This document shows, in pieces, positions 1-6,642 of a stretch of 20,383 nucleotides of DNA (its first letter is position 1; every line of letters begins with the position of its first letter). This stretch comes from 14-2 sp963628035 (lineage in GTDB: Bacteria; Bacillota; Clostridia; Lachnospirales; Lachnospiraceae), in contig CAVGED010000092.1 in assembly GCA_963628035.1 (NCBI GenBank), forward strand, positions 1 to 20,383, read 5' to 3'. The notes below the pieces were generated by a model, which was not told where the DNA came from, did no database searches, and was given only the letters and a program-made list of their open reading frames with translations. Position numbers and translations under genes: made by a program.

Positions 1-141
1 TTGCAAAATAAGGAAAAATTAAAAAATAATAAAAACATGAAGTGGCAAACTCGGGAGATTGATTGAACGTGTTCTTTGAGTGGGGAATATCTGCATTCTA
101 AGAATATAATATTTTCACGGTGTACATTCTATATTACATTC

Positions 142-217
142 TGTAATAATTTCGTAAAACTTTCCATTGACAGAGAAGCACCTCCCTGCTATAATAGTTC
201 CGTAACAAAGTTGTAAT
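142..217 (+). promoter_or_regulatory. WalR-like half-site cluster at hydrolase promoter
   Basis: Two tandem pairs of hexamers fit the WalR (YycF) pattern TGTWAH-N5-TGTWAH with one mismatch each: TGTAAT-N5-CGTAAA at 142-158, just upstream of the -35 box, and CGTAAC-N5-TGTAAT at 201-217, at the transcription start. An inverted pair ATTACA-N3-TGTAAT lies at 133-147. WalR is known in Firmicutes to control cell-wall hydrolases, and the gene downstream is one. Assignment to WalR rather than another response regulator is inference. Confidence 0.4.
167..195 (+). promoter_or_regulatory. sigma-A promoter of the NlpC/P60 gene
   Basis: A perfect -35 TTGACA (167-172), a 17-bp spacer and a perfect -10 TATAAT (190-195) lie about 60 bp before the start codon. 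Transcription should begin near 202, giving a leader of about 55 nt that ends in the ribosome binding site GGGAGG. Confidence 0.85.
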
Positions 218-256
218 AAATGTCTTGATTATAGAGCGATTAATTGGGAGGCTTAC

Positions 257-1468
257 ATGAACAGGAATTTGATTCGTACAAGAGTGAAAGTAGCGGCTTT
301 AAGCATGGCGGGGGTTGTGGCATTAACGGGGAATTCTTTTGTATCCAACGCCGCTGTGACGGCAGGTGCATCGAATTTTGCAGCTGTTGTAGCTGAGAAG
401 CAGGAAGCCGGCTCTGCAAGCGGTGTGGCCTCAAGTCTGGCACAGTTTTTGAATCAGAAGGCGAGTCAACTGATTGAAGTAAAGAACGAGAAGGAGGCAG
501 CGGAGGCGGCAGCCAATGACGTGCCGGTTGTGAAGTCTGAATTCGCGGACATCGGTGTGTCCAATGTCTCAGAGGATTCCTATATTAATATAAGAAGCGC
601 TGCAACCACAGAGAGCGATGTTGTCGGGAAGCTGTACAGCAATTCAGCAGTTACCGTGCTTGGGATGGAAGGAGAGTGGTATCAGATCCATTCCGGCACT
701 TGTGAAGGATATATTAAGAGTGATTATATCATTGCCGGCAATGAGGAGCTGGCCAAGTCCATCAGTACCAGAACCGCAGTAGTAAATGTGAATAGCTTGA
801 ATATCCGTTCCGAAGCTACCACGGAGGCATCTGTCATTGGACAGGCCACAGTTGGTGACCGGCTGCTGGTTATCGAGGAGCTGGACGGCTGGGTGAAGGT
901 CGCCACAGACGACGGTGACGGTTATGTGTCAGCGGAGTATGTAAGCTGCAAGAATTATTATAAGGTAGCTGAGTCTATCGAAGAAGAGAAGGCGAGACTT
1001 AAGAAGGAAGAGGAGGCCAGAAGGGCGGCCAGCCAGAAGTCCTCTAAGAAGAGCTCCAGTTCTTCCAAGTCTTCTTCCAGCGGAGACACGGGATCAGCAA
1101 GAACTTACAATCCGCCCTCCGGCGGAGACGGGCAATCCGTTGCGAACTACGCCAGTCAGTTTGTGGGCAACCGCTATGTATATGGCGGCACCAGCCTGAC
1201 GAACGGCGCGGACTGCTCCGGTTTTGTAATGGCAGTATATGCGGCCTTCGGTGTTGGCCTTCCGCATTCATCCTCTGCACTGCGGAGCGTAGGTTATGGG
1301 GTAAGTACCTCTGACATGCAGCCGGGCGATATCGTCTGCTACAGCGGACACGTGGGAATCTACGTAGGCAACAATACCATCGTTCATGCCAGCAACCGCA
1401 CCGATGGCATCAAATACACCTCACCCGCCAATTATAAGACGATCCTTGCGGTGAGAAGAATCTTCTAA
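257..1468 (+). CDS. Secreted SH3b-NlpC/P60 peptidoglycan endopeptidase
   Basis: A 403-residue secreted cell-wall hydrolase. Residues 1-32 form a signal peptide (RTRVK basic start, hydrophobic core, likely cut near SNA). Two bacterial SH3 domains follow at about 100-160 and 172-232, each with the NIRS motif typical of cell-wall-targeting SH3b. A charged helix (about 240-258) and a Ser/Lys-rich low-complexity linker (259-280) lead to the NlpC/P60 domain (about 292-403). Catalytic Cys320 lies in GADCSGF, His365 in SGHVGIY and His377 in IVHASN, so the domain looks active. The family cleaves gamma-D-Glu-diaminopimelate type bonds in peptidoglycan stem peptides, outside the membrane. The ATG follows GGGAGG at 8-nt spacing. 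The gene stands alone between a consensus promoter and a strong terminator, so it is probably monocistronic. The exact physiological role (cell separation, elongation) cannot be read from the sequence. Confidence 0.93.
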   Translation: MNRNLIRTRVKVAALSMAGVVALTGNSFVSNAAVTAGASNFAAVVAEKQEAGSASGVASSLAQFLNQKASQLIEVKNEKEAAEAAANDVPVVKSEFADIGVSNVSEDSYINIRSAATTESDVVGKLYSNSAVTVLGMEGEWYQIHSGTCEGYIKSDYIIAGNEELAKSISTRTAVVNVNSLNIRSEATTEASVIGQATVGDRLLVIEELDGWVKVATDDGDGYVSAEYVSCKNYYKVAESIEEEKARLKKEEEARRAASQKSSKKSSSSSKSSSSGDTGSARTYNPPSGGDGQSVANYASQFVGNRYVYGGTSLTNGADCSGFVMAVYAAFGVGLPHSSSALRSVGYGVSTSDMQPGDIVCYSGHVGIYVGNNTIVHASNRTDGIKYTSPANYKTILAVRRIF

Positions 1469-1478
1469 GGAACTTCCT

Positions 1479-1514
1479 CCCCCATACCCGATACTCGGGT
1501 ATGGGGGGATTTTG
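1479..1514 (+). terminator. Rho-independent terminator of the NlpC/P60 gene
   Basis: A perfect 12-bp GC-rich stem (CCCCCATACCCG at 1479-1490, complement 1496-1507) with a 5-nt loop is followed by GATTTTGT. It lies 10 bp after the stop codon. Confidence 0.85.
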
Positions 1515-1548
1515 TATATCTGGCTTGCGCAGAACAGCCGCACCGGCC

Positions 1549-1708
1549 AACAGTTCAGCCCACGCCCATTCGCAAAGGCACTTACAGTGCTTTCTCGCTG
1601 CTTCGCAGCTAACTTTGCTCATAAACGGGCGTTCCCTCAGACCATCATCAGTCCGCCAAATTTGTGCAAGCACAATTTGCCGTCCTTCTTCGGTCTGGCT
1701 GAACTGTT
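1549..1708. repeat. 160-bp element with terminal inverted repeats
   Basis: The stretch starts with AACAGTTCAGCC (1549-1560) and ends with its exact reverse complement GGCTGAACTGTT (1697-1708), a 12-bp perfect terminal inverted repeat. Its first 23 bp and last 23 bp match, with one mismatch each, the reverse complement of the 43-bp copy at 6551-6593. The interior holds small hairpins (GCACTTACAGTGC, GCTGCTTCGCAGC, and one around GTGCAAGCAC at 1664-1673). No convincing protein is encoded and I see no clear target-site duplication. It behaves like a small non-autonomous (MITE-like) repeat. The mobilising transposase is not in the window. Confidence 0.65.
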
Positions 1709-1776
1709 GAGCAAAATGCACAAAGCGACAAAATCCCGTTTAAAAAAACAGAGAAAAATCCTTTTTTTAAAAAAAG

Positions 1777-1909
1777 TTATCCACATTCAAAATCCCCCTT
1801 TTTTAAGAAAAACAGAGTTATACACGGAGTTATCCACTTTATCCACATAAAATTCCATAAATTTCCAGGTTTACATAGGGCTAAAAGCAAACACGCGTTT
1901 TGTGGACAT
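1777..1909. promoter_or_regulatory. DnaA-box cluster in AT-rich non-coding DNA
   Basis: Two perfect DnaA boxes TTATCCACA lie at 1777-1785 and 1839-1847, with one-mismatch boxes TTATACACG at 1818-1826 and TTATCCACT at 1830-1838. The last two perfect/near-perfect boxes touch head to tail. A weaker inverted box TGTGGACAT is at 1901-1909. The surroundings (about 1739-1990) are very AT-rich with A and T runs. This could be a replication-origin-like site, a DnaA-titration cluster or a DnaA-controlled promoter. No dnaA or dnaN gene is present, so calling it oriC is not justified. Confidence 0.6.
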
Positions 1910-1987
1910 GTCATAAAAATTAAGATTTTGTAAAAAAATTCTAAAAAAGTCTTGACATTCTAATTTTCAGATAGCAATAGAAAACAC

Positions 1988-2016
1988 TTGAATAAAAACA
2001 AATATTTTGGTATACT
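1988..2016 (+). promoter_or_regulatory. Probable promoter of the WecG/TagA-like gene
   Basis: -35 TTGAAT (1988-1993), 17-bp spacer and -10 TATACT (2011-2016) lie about 70 bp before the start codon at 2089. A better -35, TTGACA at 1952-1957, is present upstream but has no good -10 at usual spacing. Confidence 0.6.
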
Positions 2017-2088
2017 TCTAAGGAAATCCATTTTTTGTGCAGAGTGCATAGTATTCTGGAAAGCAGGCAGAATAAGGACAGGTAGTCT

Positions 2089-2763
2089 ATGATCAAGAAG
2101 ATAGAGATATTAGGTATCCAGCTGGACAATTATACCGTTCAGGAGGCAATGCTCCAGGTGGAGGTATATTTGAATAATACGGTTATGAATACCATAGAAG
2201 ATGTTTCTATGGAGATGCTTGTTCTGGCCGGAGAGGACGAGTCCTTGAAGGAATGTATCGAGCAGCTGGATTTGGCCATTGTCAGTGATAAGGAGATTCT
2301 CAAGGCGGCGGGGGTGAATTCTGTCCAGAGGATCAAGGAGACGGTGGATCATCAGTTTTTTAAGGAATTTATGAAGCGGATCATCCGCAACAGCAAGACG
2401 GTATATCTGTTTGGCGAGACTGCCCAGCAGGTCGCACAACTGGAGGAGCTTCTGCACCAGGATTACGAGCGGCTTCAGATCGTGGGCAGCTTTTCCATGG
2501 AGGCCTGTGTGGGAGATTTTGACGGAGTGGTAAATGAGATCAATATTGCTTCGCCGGATGTGATCTTTTCCGTTCTGTCTACACCGCAGCAGGAATATTT
2601 CCTCATGGAGAATAAGAGCAAGATGAATGCCAAGATATGGTATGGGATTGGGAATGGTTATGAGAAGGCGCGCGGTGTATCCGGTTTGAAGCATTTCTTT
2701 CGAAGACTTTTGCATCGGGGAATGCTTAAGAGTATGCTTTCCCGGTATGATCAGGAGAGATGA
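2089..2763 (+). CDS. Divergent WecG/TagA/CpsF-family glycosyltransferase
   Basis: A 224-residue protein with the overall plan of the WecG/TagA/CpsF (GT26) family, whose typical members move N-acetylmannosamine(uronate) onto lipid-linked GlcNAc for teichoic acid or enterobacterial antigen synthesis. Supporting landmarks are the N-terminal LGIQLDNYTVQEA strand-helix, SDKEI (Asp67 at the place of the catalytic Asp), VYLFGETAQQVAQLEE (VFLLGG-like), SPDVIFSVLSTPQQEYF (equivalent to PDILFVGLGAPKQE) and WYGIGNGYEKARG (GVGGxFDxxAG-like). Several conserved positions are altered: the usual VxTxN segment reads MNTIEDVS and the APKQE loop reads TPQQE, so activity is uncertain. No transmembrane segment is seen. 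The gene has its own promoter, a weak AGGACAGG-type ribosome binding site, and lies 10 bp before the YitT-like gene, so the two are probably cotranscribed. No other glycan-synthesis gene is nearby. Confidence 0.78.
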   Translation: MIKKIEILGIQLDNYTVQEAMLQVEVYLNNTVMNTIEDVSMEMLVLAGEDESLKECIEQLDLAIVSDKEILKAAGVNSVQRIKETVDHQFFKEFMKRIIRNSKTVYLFGETAQQVAQLEELLHQDYERLQIVGSFSMEACVGDFDGVVNEINIASPDVIFSVLSTPQQEYFLMENKSKMNAKIWYGIGNGYEKARGVSGLKHFFRRLLHRGMLKSMLSRYDQER

Positions 2764-2773
2764 GAGGAGATAG

Positions 2774-3643
2774 ATGGGGAAGATCATAAAGAAGCCGTGG
2801 TTCGCATGGATATTGATCGTGATTGGGACGGGACTGATGTCCCTGGGGATAAAATGTATCTTTGATCCGGCGGGGCTGGTTACGGGAGGCTTCATCGGTA
2901 TTGCAATTATTGTGAAGGGATTGACGGAGGGGCTGACGCCCGGCGGAATTCCTCTGTGGCTTACCAACCTGATTCTGAACGTTCCGGTATTTTTGCTTGC
3001 ACTGAGGCTGAAGGGGAAGCATTTTATCGGCCGCACCGCGGTGGCTACTTTTCTGCTGTCAGGGTGGCTGTATATATTGCCGGAAGTGGATCTGCTGAAG
3101 GGAGATTACACGCTGGCCTCTGTATATGGAGGAGTCATCACCGGCATAGGAATCGGTCTCATCTTTGTCGCCAGGGCGACCACCGGGGGAACGGACATGG
3201 TTGCCGCGTTGATCCAGAGTAAATTAAGACATTATTCCATCGCGCAGATCATGCAGATCTTAGACGGAATCATCGTTATATTTGGCCTGTATCTTTTTGG
3301 AATCCAGAGAGGGCTGTACGCGATTGTCGCAATCTTCATTGTATCGAAGGTGACAGATGCGCTCTTAGAGGGTTTTAAGTTCTCCAAGGCGGTATTCATC
3401 ATTACGGATAAGTACGATGAGGTTGCGCGGATGATCATGGAACAACTGAATAGAGGTGTTACGGGACTGAACGCAACGGGTATGTACTCCGGCAGTTCCA
3501 AATGCATGTTGTACTGCGTGGTTTCCAAGAAAGAAATCGTGGATCTGAAGGAACTGGTGCTGGAGATCGACAAGACGGCTTTTGTGATCGTCACCGATGC
3601 CAGGGAGGTTTTGGGAGAGGGTTTTCAGGAATATCATGGGTAA
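2774..3643 (+). CDS. YitT family (DUF161-DUF2179) membrane protein
   Basis: A 289-residue integral membrane protein. Hydrophobic segments begin at about residues 10, 40, 55, 80, 115 and 155, with the family signature ARATTGGTDM after the fourth. The C-terminal ~70 residues are soluble and match the DUF2179 region (TDKYDEVARMIMEQLNRGVTGLNA, broken here as TDKYDEVARM and LNRGVTGLNA; ending in IVTDAREVLGEGF). The family is widespread in Firmicutes; transport functions have been suggested but the substrate here is unknown. The ATG follows GAGGAGA, 10 bp after the preceding stop. A strong terminator lies about 60 bp downstream, so this is the last gene of a two-gene unit. Confidence 0.88.
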   Translation: MGKIIKKPWFAWILIVIGTGLMSLGIKCIFDPAGLVTGGFIGIAIIVKGLTEGLTPGGIPLWLTNLILNVPVFLLALRLKGKHFIGRTAVATFLLSGWLYILPEVDLLKGDYTLASVYGGVITGIGIGLIFVARATTGGTDMVAALIQSKLRHYSIAQIMQILDGIIVIFGLYLFGIQRGLYAIVAIFIVSKVTDALLEGFKFSKAVFIITDKYDEVARMIMEQLNRGVTGLNATGMYSGSSKCMLYCVVSKKEIVDLKELVLEIDKTAFVIVTDAREVLGEGFQEYHG

Positions 3644-3700
3644 AAATGGGTTTGTATACGATATCGAAGCTGTGAAAATCTGTTTTTTTTGAAAAAAGTC

Positions 3701-3742
3701 GAGGAAATGCATAAAAAAAGTGTATTTCCTCTTTTCTTTTTT
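3701..3742 (+). terminator. Rho-independent terminator after the YitT-like gene
   Basis: Stem GAGGAAATGCA (3701-3711) pairs with TGTATTTCCTC (3721-3731), with one G-T pair, around a 9-nt A-rich loop. The stem is followed by TTTTCTTTTTT. Confidence 0.88.
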
Positions 3743-3849
3743 GTGTTTTTGCATTAAAATAGAAGGTAAAGGATTTTGCTCAGTCAAGGAACTGACAGAT
3801 AATTTTGTGAAAGTTGTATAGAAATAGAATAGGAAAAGGAGTGGAGCAA

Positions 3850-4938
3850 ATGATTTCGAATCAGATACTTCAGAACACAATTGACGGATTGAAGGGTATC
3901 ACCAGAATGGATCTCTGTATTGTAGATACCGAAGGTAAGGTTCTGGCATCTACATTTCCGGATACGGACGGCTATGAGGGCGCAGCCCTGGCCTTTGTAG
4001 ATTCTCCGGCGGACAGCCAGGTGGTTGCCGGATGTCAGTTCTTCAAGGTGTTTGACGAGCACCAGTTGGAATATATCCTGCTGGCTAAGGGTGACAGCGA
4101 GGATGTATACATGGTTGGTAAGATCGCGGCCTTCCAGATCCAGAACCTGCTGGTGGCTTACAAGGAGCGTTTTGACCGGGATAACTTCGTGAAGAACTTG
4201 CTGTTGGATAATCTGCTGTTGGTGGATATCTACAATCGTTCCAAGAAGCTGCATATTGAGACGGATGTACGTCGGGTAGTGTTCCTGATTGAGATTGATC
4301 GGGAGCGGGACGGCAGTGAGATCGAGAAGGTGCGGAGCCTGTTCAGTGCAAGAGCCAAGGATTTTGTCACAGCAGTGGACGAGAAGAATATCATCGTTGT
4401 GCGGGAAGTTGCAGAGAATGAGAGCTATGAGGATCTGGCCAAGACTGCGGAAGTGATCCTGGGAGTATTCCATGACTATGACGAGAGCGAGATACACATC
4501 GCATACGGCACCATTGTGAACGAGATCAAGGAGGTGTCCCGTTCCTACAAGGAAGCGCGGATGGCTCTGGATGTCGGCAAGATCTTCTACGAGGAGCAGA
4601 ACATTGTGGCCTACGCTACGCTGGGAATCGGTCGGTTGATCTACCAGCTGCCGATCCCGCTGTGCAAGATGTTTATTAAGGAGATCTTCGAGAACAAGGC
4701 ACCGGATGATTTCGATGAGGAAACCCTTGTCACGATCAATAAATTCTTTGAGAACAGCCTGAATGTGTCCGAGACCTCCAGGCAGCTATACATACACCGG
4801 AATACGCTGGTATATCGGCTGGATAAGCTGCAGAAGAGTACCGGGCTGGATCTGCGTGTATTTGAGGATGCGATCACGTTTAAGATTGCTCTGATGGTGG
4901 TAAAATATATGAGATACATGGAGTCTATCGACTACTAA
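3850..4938 (+). CDS. PucR/CdaR-family transcriptional regulator
   Basis: A cytoplasmic DNA-binding regulator of 362 residues. The N-terminal part (about 1-110) opens with NQILQNTIDGLKGITRM and VDTEGKVLAST, resembling the sugar-diacid sensing domain of CdaR-type proteins. A middle region (about 130-270) has the GGDEF-like CdaR fold pattern (VFLIEIDRERDGSEIEKV; AYGTIVNEIKEVSRSYKEA). The C-terminus (about 295-350) carries the PucR-type helix-turn-helix with SLNVSETSRQLYIHRNTLVY and RLDKLQKSTGLDL. I chose the ATG at 3850 because it follows AAGGAG at 8 nt; an in-frame TTG at 3814 would add 12 residues but has no ribosome binding site. Members of this family are usually activators of diacid, purine or amino-acid catabolism. 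No catabolic operon is adjacent, so the effector and targets are unknown. It lies 32 bp upstream of ftsE and might share its transcript. Confidence 0.85.
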   Translation: MISNQILQNTIDGLKGITRMDLCIVDTEGKVLASTFPDTDGYEGAALAFVDSPADSQVVAGCQFFKVFDEHQLEYILLAKGDSEDVYMVGKIAAFQIQNLLVAYKERFDRDNFVKNLLLDNLLLVDIYNRSKKLHIETDVRRVVFLIEIDRERDGSEIEKVRSLFSARAKDFVTAVDEKNIIVVREVAENESYEDLAKTAEVILGVFHDYDESEIHIAYGTIVNEIKEVSRSYKEARMALDVGKIFYEEQNIVAYATLGIGRLIYQLPIPLCKMFIKEIFENKAPDDFDEETLVTINKFFENSLNVSETSRQLYIHRNTLVYRLDKLQKSTGLDLRVFEDAITFKIALMVVKYMRYMESIDY

Positions 4939-4970
4939 GTTCAGCGACTATAATATTTTAGGAGGCTTGC

Positions 4971-5654
4971 ATGATTACACTGGAAAATGTCAGTAAGGCG
5001 TACACTGCGGGGATTCCTGCACTGAACGACGTCAGCCTGCATATCGGCAGCGGAGAGTTCGTTTTCATTGTGGGGGACAGCGGCTCCGGGAAATCTACAC
5101 TGATCAAGCTTCTGTTGAAGGAGCTTGAACCCACGGAAGGAAATATCATTATAAATGGAAAATCCTTAAACGATATCGGGCGGAGGCAGATACCAAGATT
5201 TCGCAGAAATATCGGCGTTGTTTTTCAGGATTTCCGATTGCTGAAGGATCGGAATGTATACGAGAATGTCGCCTTTGCGCAGCGGGTGATCAGTACGCCT
5301 GCCAAGAAGATGAAGCGGCGGGTGCCTATGATGCTCTCCATGGTGGGGCTTGCAGCAAAGTACAAGTCCTATCCCCGGCAGTTATCCGGCGGTGAGCAGC
5401 AGCGTGTGGCCATCGCGAGAGCCTTAGTCAACGAGCCGAAGATCCTTTTGGCGGACGAGCCTACCGGCAACCTGGACAACCGGAATGCCTGGGAGATCAT
5501 GAAATTGCTGGATGAGATCAACCAGAAGGGAACCACGGTTCTTGTGGTGACGCATAATCAGGAGATCGTGAAGGAAATGAAGAAGCGGGTGATCACCATG
5601 AAGAAAGGCGTTGTCATAAGTGACGAACGGATGGGTGATGACGATGAGTATTAG
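4971..5654 (+). CDS. ftsE: Cell-division ABC transporter ATPase FtsE
   Basis: A 227-residue ABC ATPase with Walker A GDSGSGKST (35-43), Q-loop VVFQDFRLL (around 83-91), signature LSGGEQQR (138-145), Walker B ILLADEPTGNLD (158-169, Glu163) and switch histidine His195. The FtsE assignment rests on the FQDFRLL segment and on the directly overlapping ftsX. FtsEX does not transport; it uses ATP hydrolysis to activate peptidoglycan hydrolases across the membrane during division or elongation. The ATG follows TAGGAGG at good spacing. Length is normal for the family. Confidence 0.95.
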   Translation: MITLENVSKAYTAGIPALNDVSLHIGSGEFVFIVGDSGSGKSTLIKLLLKELEPTEGNIIINGKSLNDIGRRQIPRFRRNIGVVFQDFRLLKDRNVYENVAFAQRVISTPAKKMKRRVPMMLSMVGLAAKYKSYPRQLSGGEQQRVAIARALVNEPKILLADEPTGNLDNRNAWEIMKLLDEINQKGTTVLVVTHNQEIVKEMKKRVITMKKGVVISDERMGDDDEY

Positions 5655-6552
5655 TGCGTTTGCTTATACCTTCAAGCAGGGATTAAAAAATATTTGGAGA
5701 AATAAGATCTTTTCTCTGGCTTCTATCGCTACGATGTCGGCCTGTATCTTCCTGTTTGGGTTGTTCTATTCCATTGTGGTGAATTTCCAGAGCATTGTGA
5801 GGGATGTGGAGTCCGGCGTGGCAGTCACCGTATTCTTCGATGATGATATCACCGAGGAGCGGATCCAGGAGATCGGGGATATCATTGATAAGCGGATCGA
5901 AGTTGCCGAGAAGAAATTTGTGTCGGCCGATGAGGCCTGGGCCAACTTCCGCGAGGTCTATCTGTCCGGGGCAGAGGATCTGATGGATGTCTTTGATGAG
6001 GATAATCCATTGGCGCATTCCGCCCACTATGAGATTTATCTGACAGATGTAGCACTGCAGAGCGATCTGGTGACATATCTGAATTCTGTGGATGGCATTC
6101 AGACGGTACGAAGCTCGGAATTGGCGGGAAATATCCTGACAGATTTCAACCGGCTCATCGGTTATGTGTCCGCCGGGGTCATTCTGATCCTCCTGGGCGT
6201 GGCAGTGTTCCTCATCAGCAATACGGTGACCACCGGAATCACGGTGCGTCGTGAGGAGATTGCGATCATGAAACTGATCGGCGCAACGGATTATTTCGTG
6301 CGTTCCCCCTTTATCGTGGAGGGAATCATCATCGGTTTTGTGGGATCGGCGATCCCGCTGATACTGCTGTATTTTATGTACAGCAAGCTGATCGTGTATA
6401 TGGCTGATAAGTTCACCTGGCTTTCCAGTATGCTGAACTTCCTGCCGGTAAACCAGGTGTTCTCTACACTGGTTCCGGTGGCGCTGCTTTTGGGCGTTGG
6501 CATCGGATTTTTGGGAAGCCGGATGACAATACGGAAACACTTAAATGTTTAA
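5644..6552 (+). CDS. ftsX: Cell-division membrane protein FtsX
   Basis: The membrane partner of FtsE, 302 residues from the ATG at 5644. Topology is typical: a cytoplasmic start with KNIWRNKIFSLASI, one membrane segment (about 22-45), an extracellular domain (about 50-165) that in the family contacts the hydrolase, then three membrane segments in the last 130 residues, with the FtsX-fold motif VRREEIAIMKLIGAT between them. The start overlaps the 3' end of ftsE by 11 bp, implying translational coupling; GGATGGG at 5629-5635 is the likely ribosome binding site. Upstream in-frame starts (GTG 5620, ATG 5638) exist but are less well spaced. The TAA stop shares two bases with a 43-bp terminal-repeat element. 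Confidence 0.95.
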   Translation: MSISAFAYTFKQGLKNIWRNKIFSLASIATMSACIFLFGLFYSIVVNFQSIVRDVESGVAVTVFFDDDITEERIQEIGDIIDKRIEVAEKKFVSADEAWANFREVYLSGAEDLMDVFDEDNPLAHSAHYEIYLTDVALQSDLVTYLNSVDGIQTVRSSELAGNILTDFNRLIGYVSAGVILILLGVAVFLISNTVTTGITVRREEIAIMKLIGATDYFVRSPFIVEGIIIGFVGSAIPLILLYFMYSKLIVYMADKFTWLSSMLNFLPVNQVFSTLVPVALLLGVGIGFLGSRMTIRKHLNV

Positions 6553-6593
6553 CAGTTTAGCCAGACCGAAGAATGGGCGTGTGCTGAACTGTT
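6551..6593. repeat. 43-bp deletion derivative of the terminal-repeat element
   Basis: Begins AACAGTTTAGCC and ends GCTGAACTGTT, so the ends are near-perfect inverted repeats. Its two halves match, in reverse orientation, the first 23 and last 23 bp of the 160-bp element at 1549-1708 with one mismatch each; the interior is missing. The loss appears to have joined at a short TTC shared by both ends. It begins inside the ftsX stop codon. As RNA it could form a hairpin between ftsX and the protease gene. Confidence 0.65.
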
Positions 6594-6642
6594 ACAAGGT
6601 TTGGGTTCGCTCAACGTGAGTTGAATAGATAGAAAGGTTTAC

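Noticed and set aside
1..120. Tail of an upstream gene
   Set aside because: The first 120 bases are AT-rich with no coding frame or terminator that I can support.
1501..1850. Two overlapping plus-strand open frames of 69 and 112 codons
   Set aside because: They lie across the inverted-repeat element and the DnaA boxes, have no ribosome binding site and no recognisable protein pattern.
2110..3036. Long minus-strand open frame (308 codons)
   Set aside because: It is antisense to the WecG-like and YitT genes, which have clear families, and has no ribosome binding site; it is a codon-bias shadow. The same holds for minus-strand frames at 5683-6540 and 7015-7935.
4949..4954. TATAAT just upstream of ftsE
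   Set aside because: No -35 at normal spacing, and transcription would start within the ribosome binding site.
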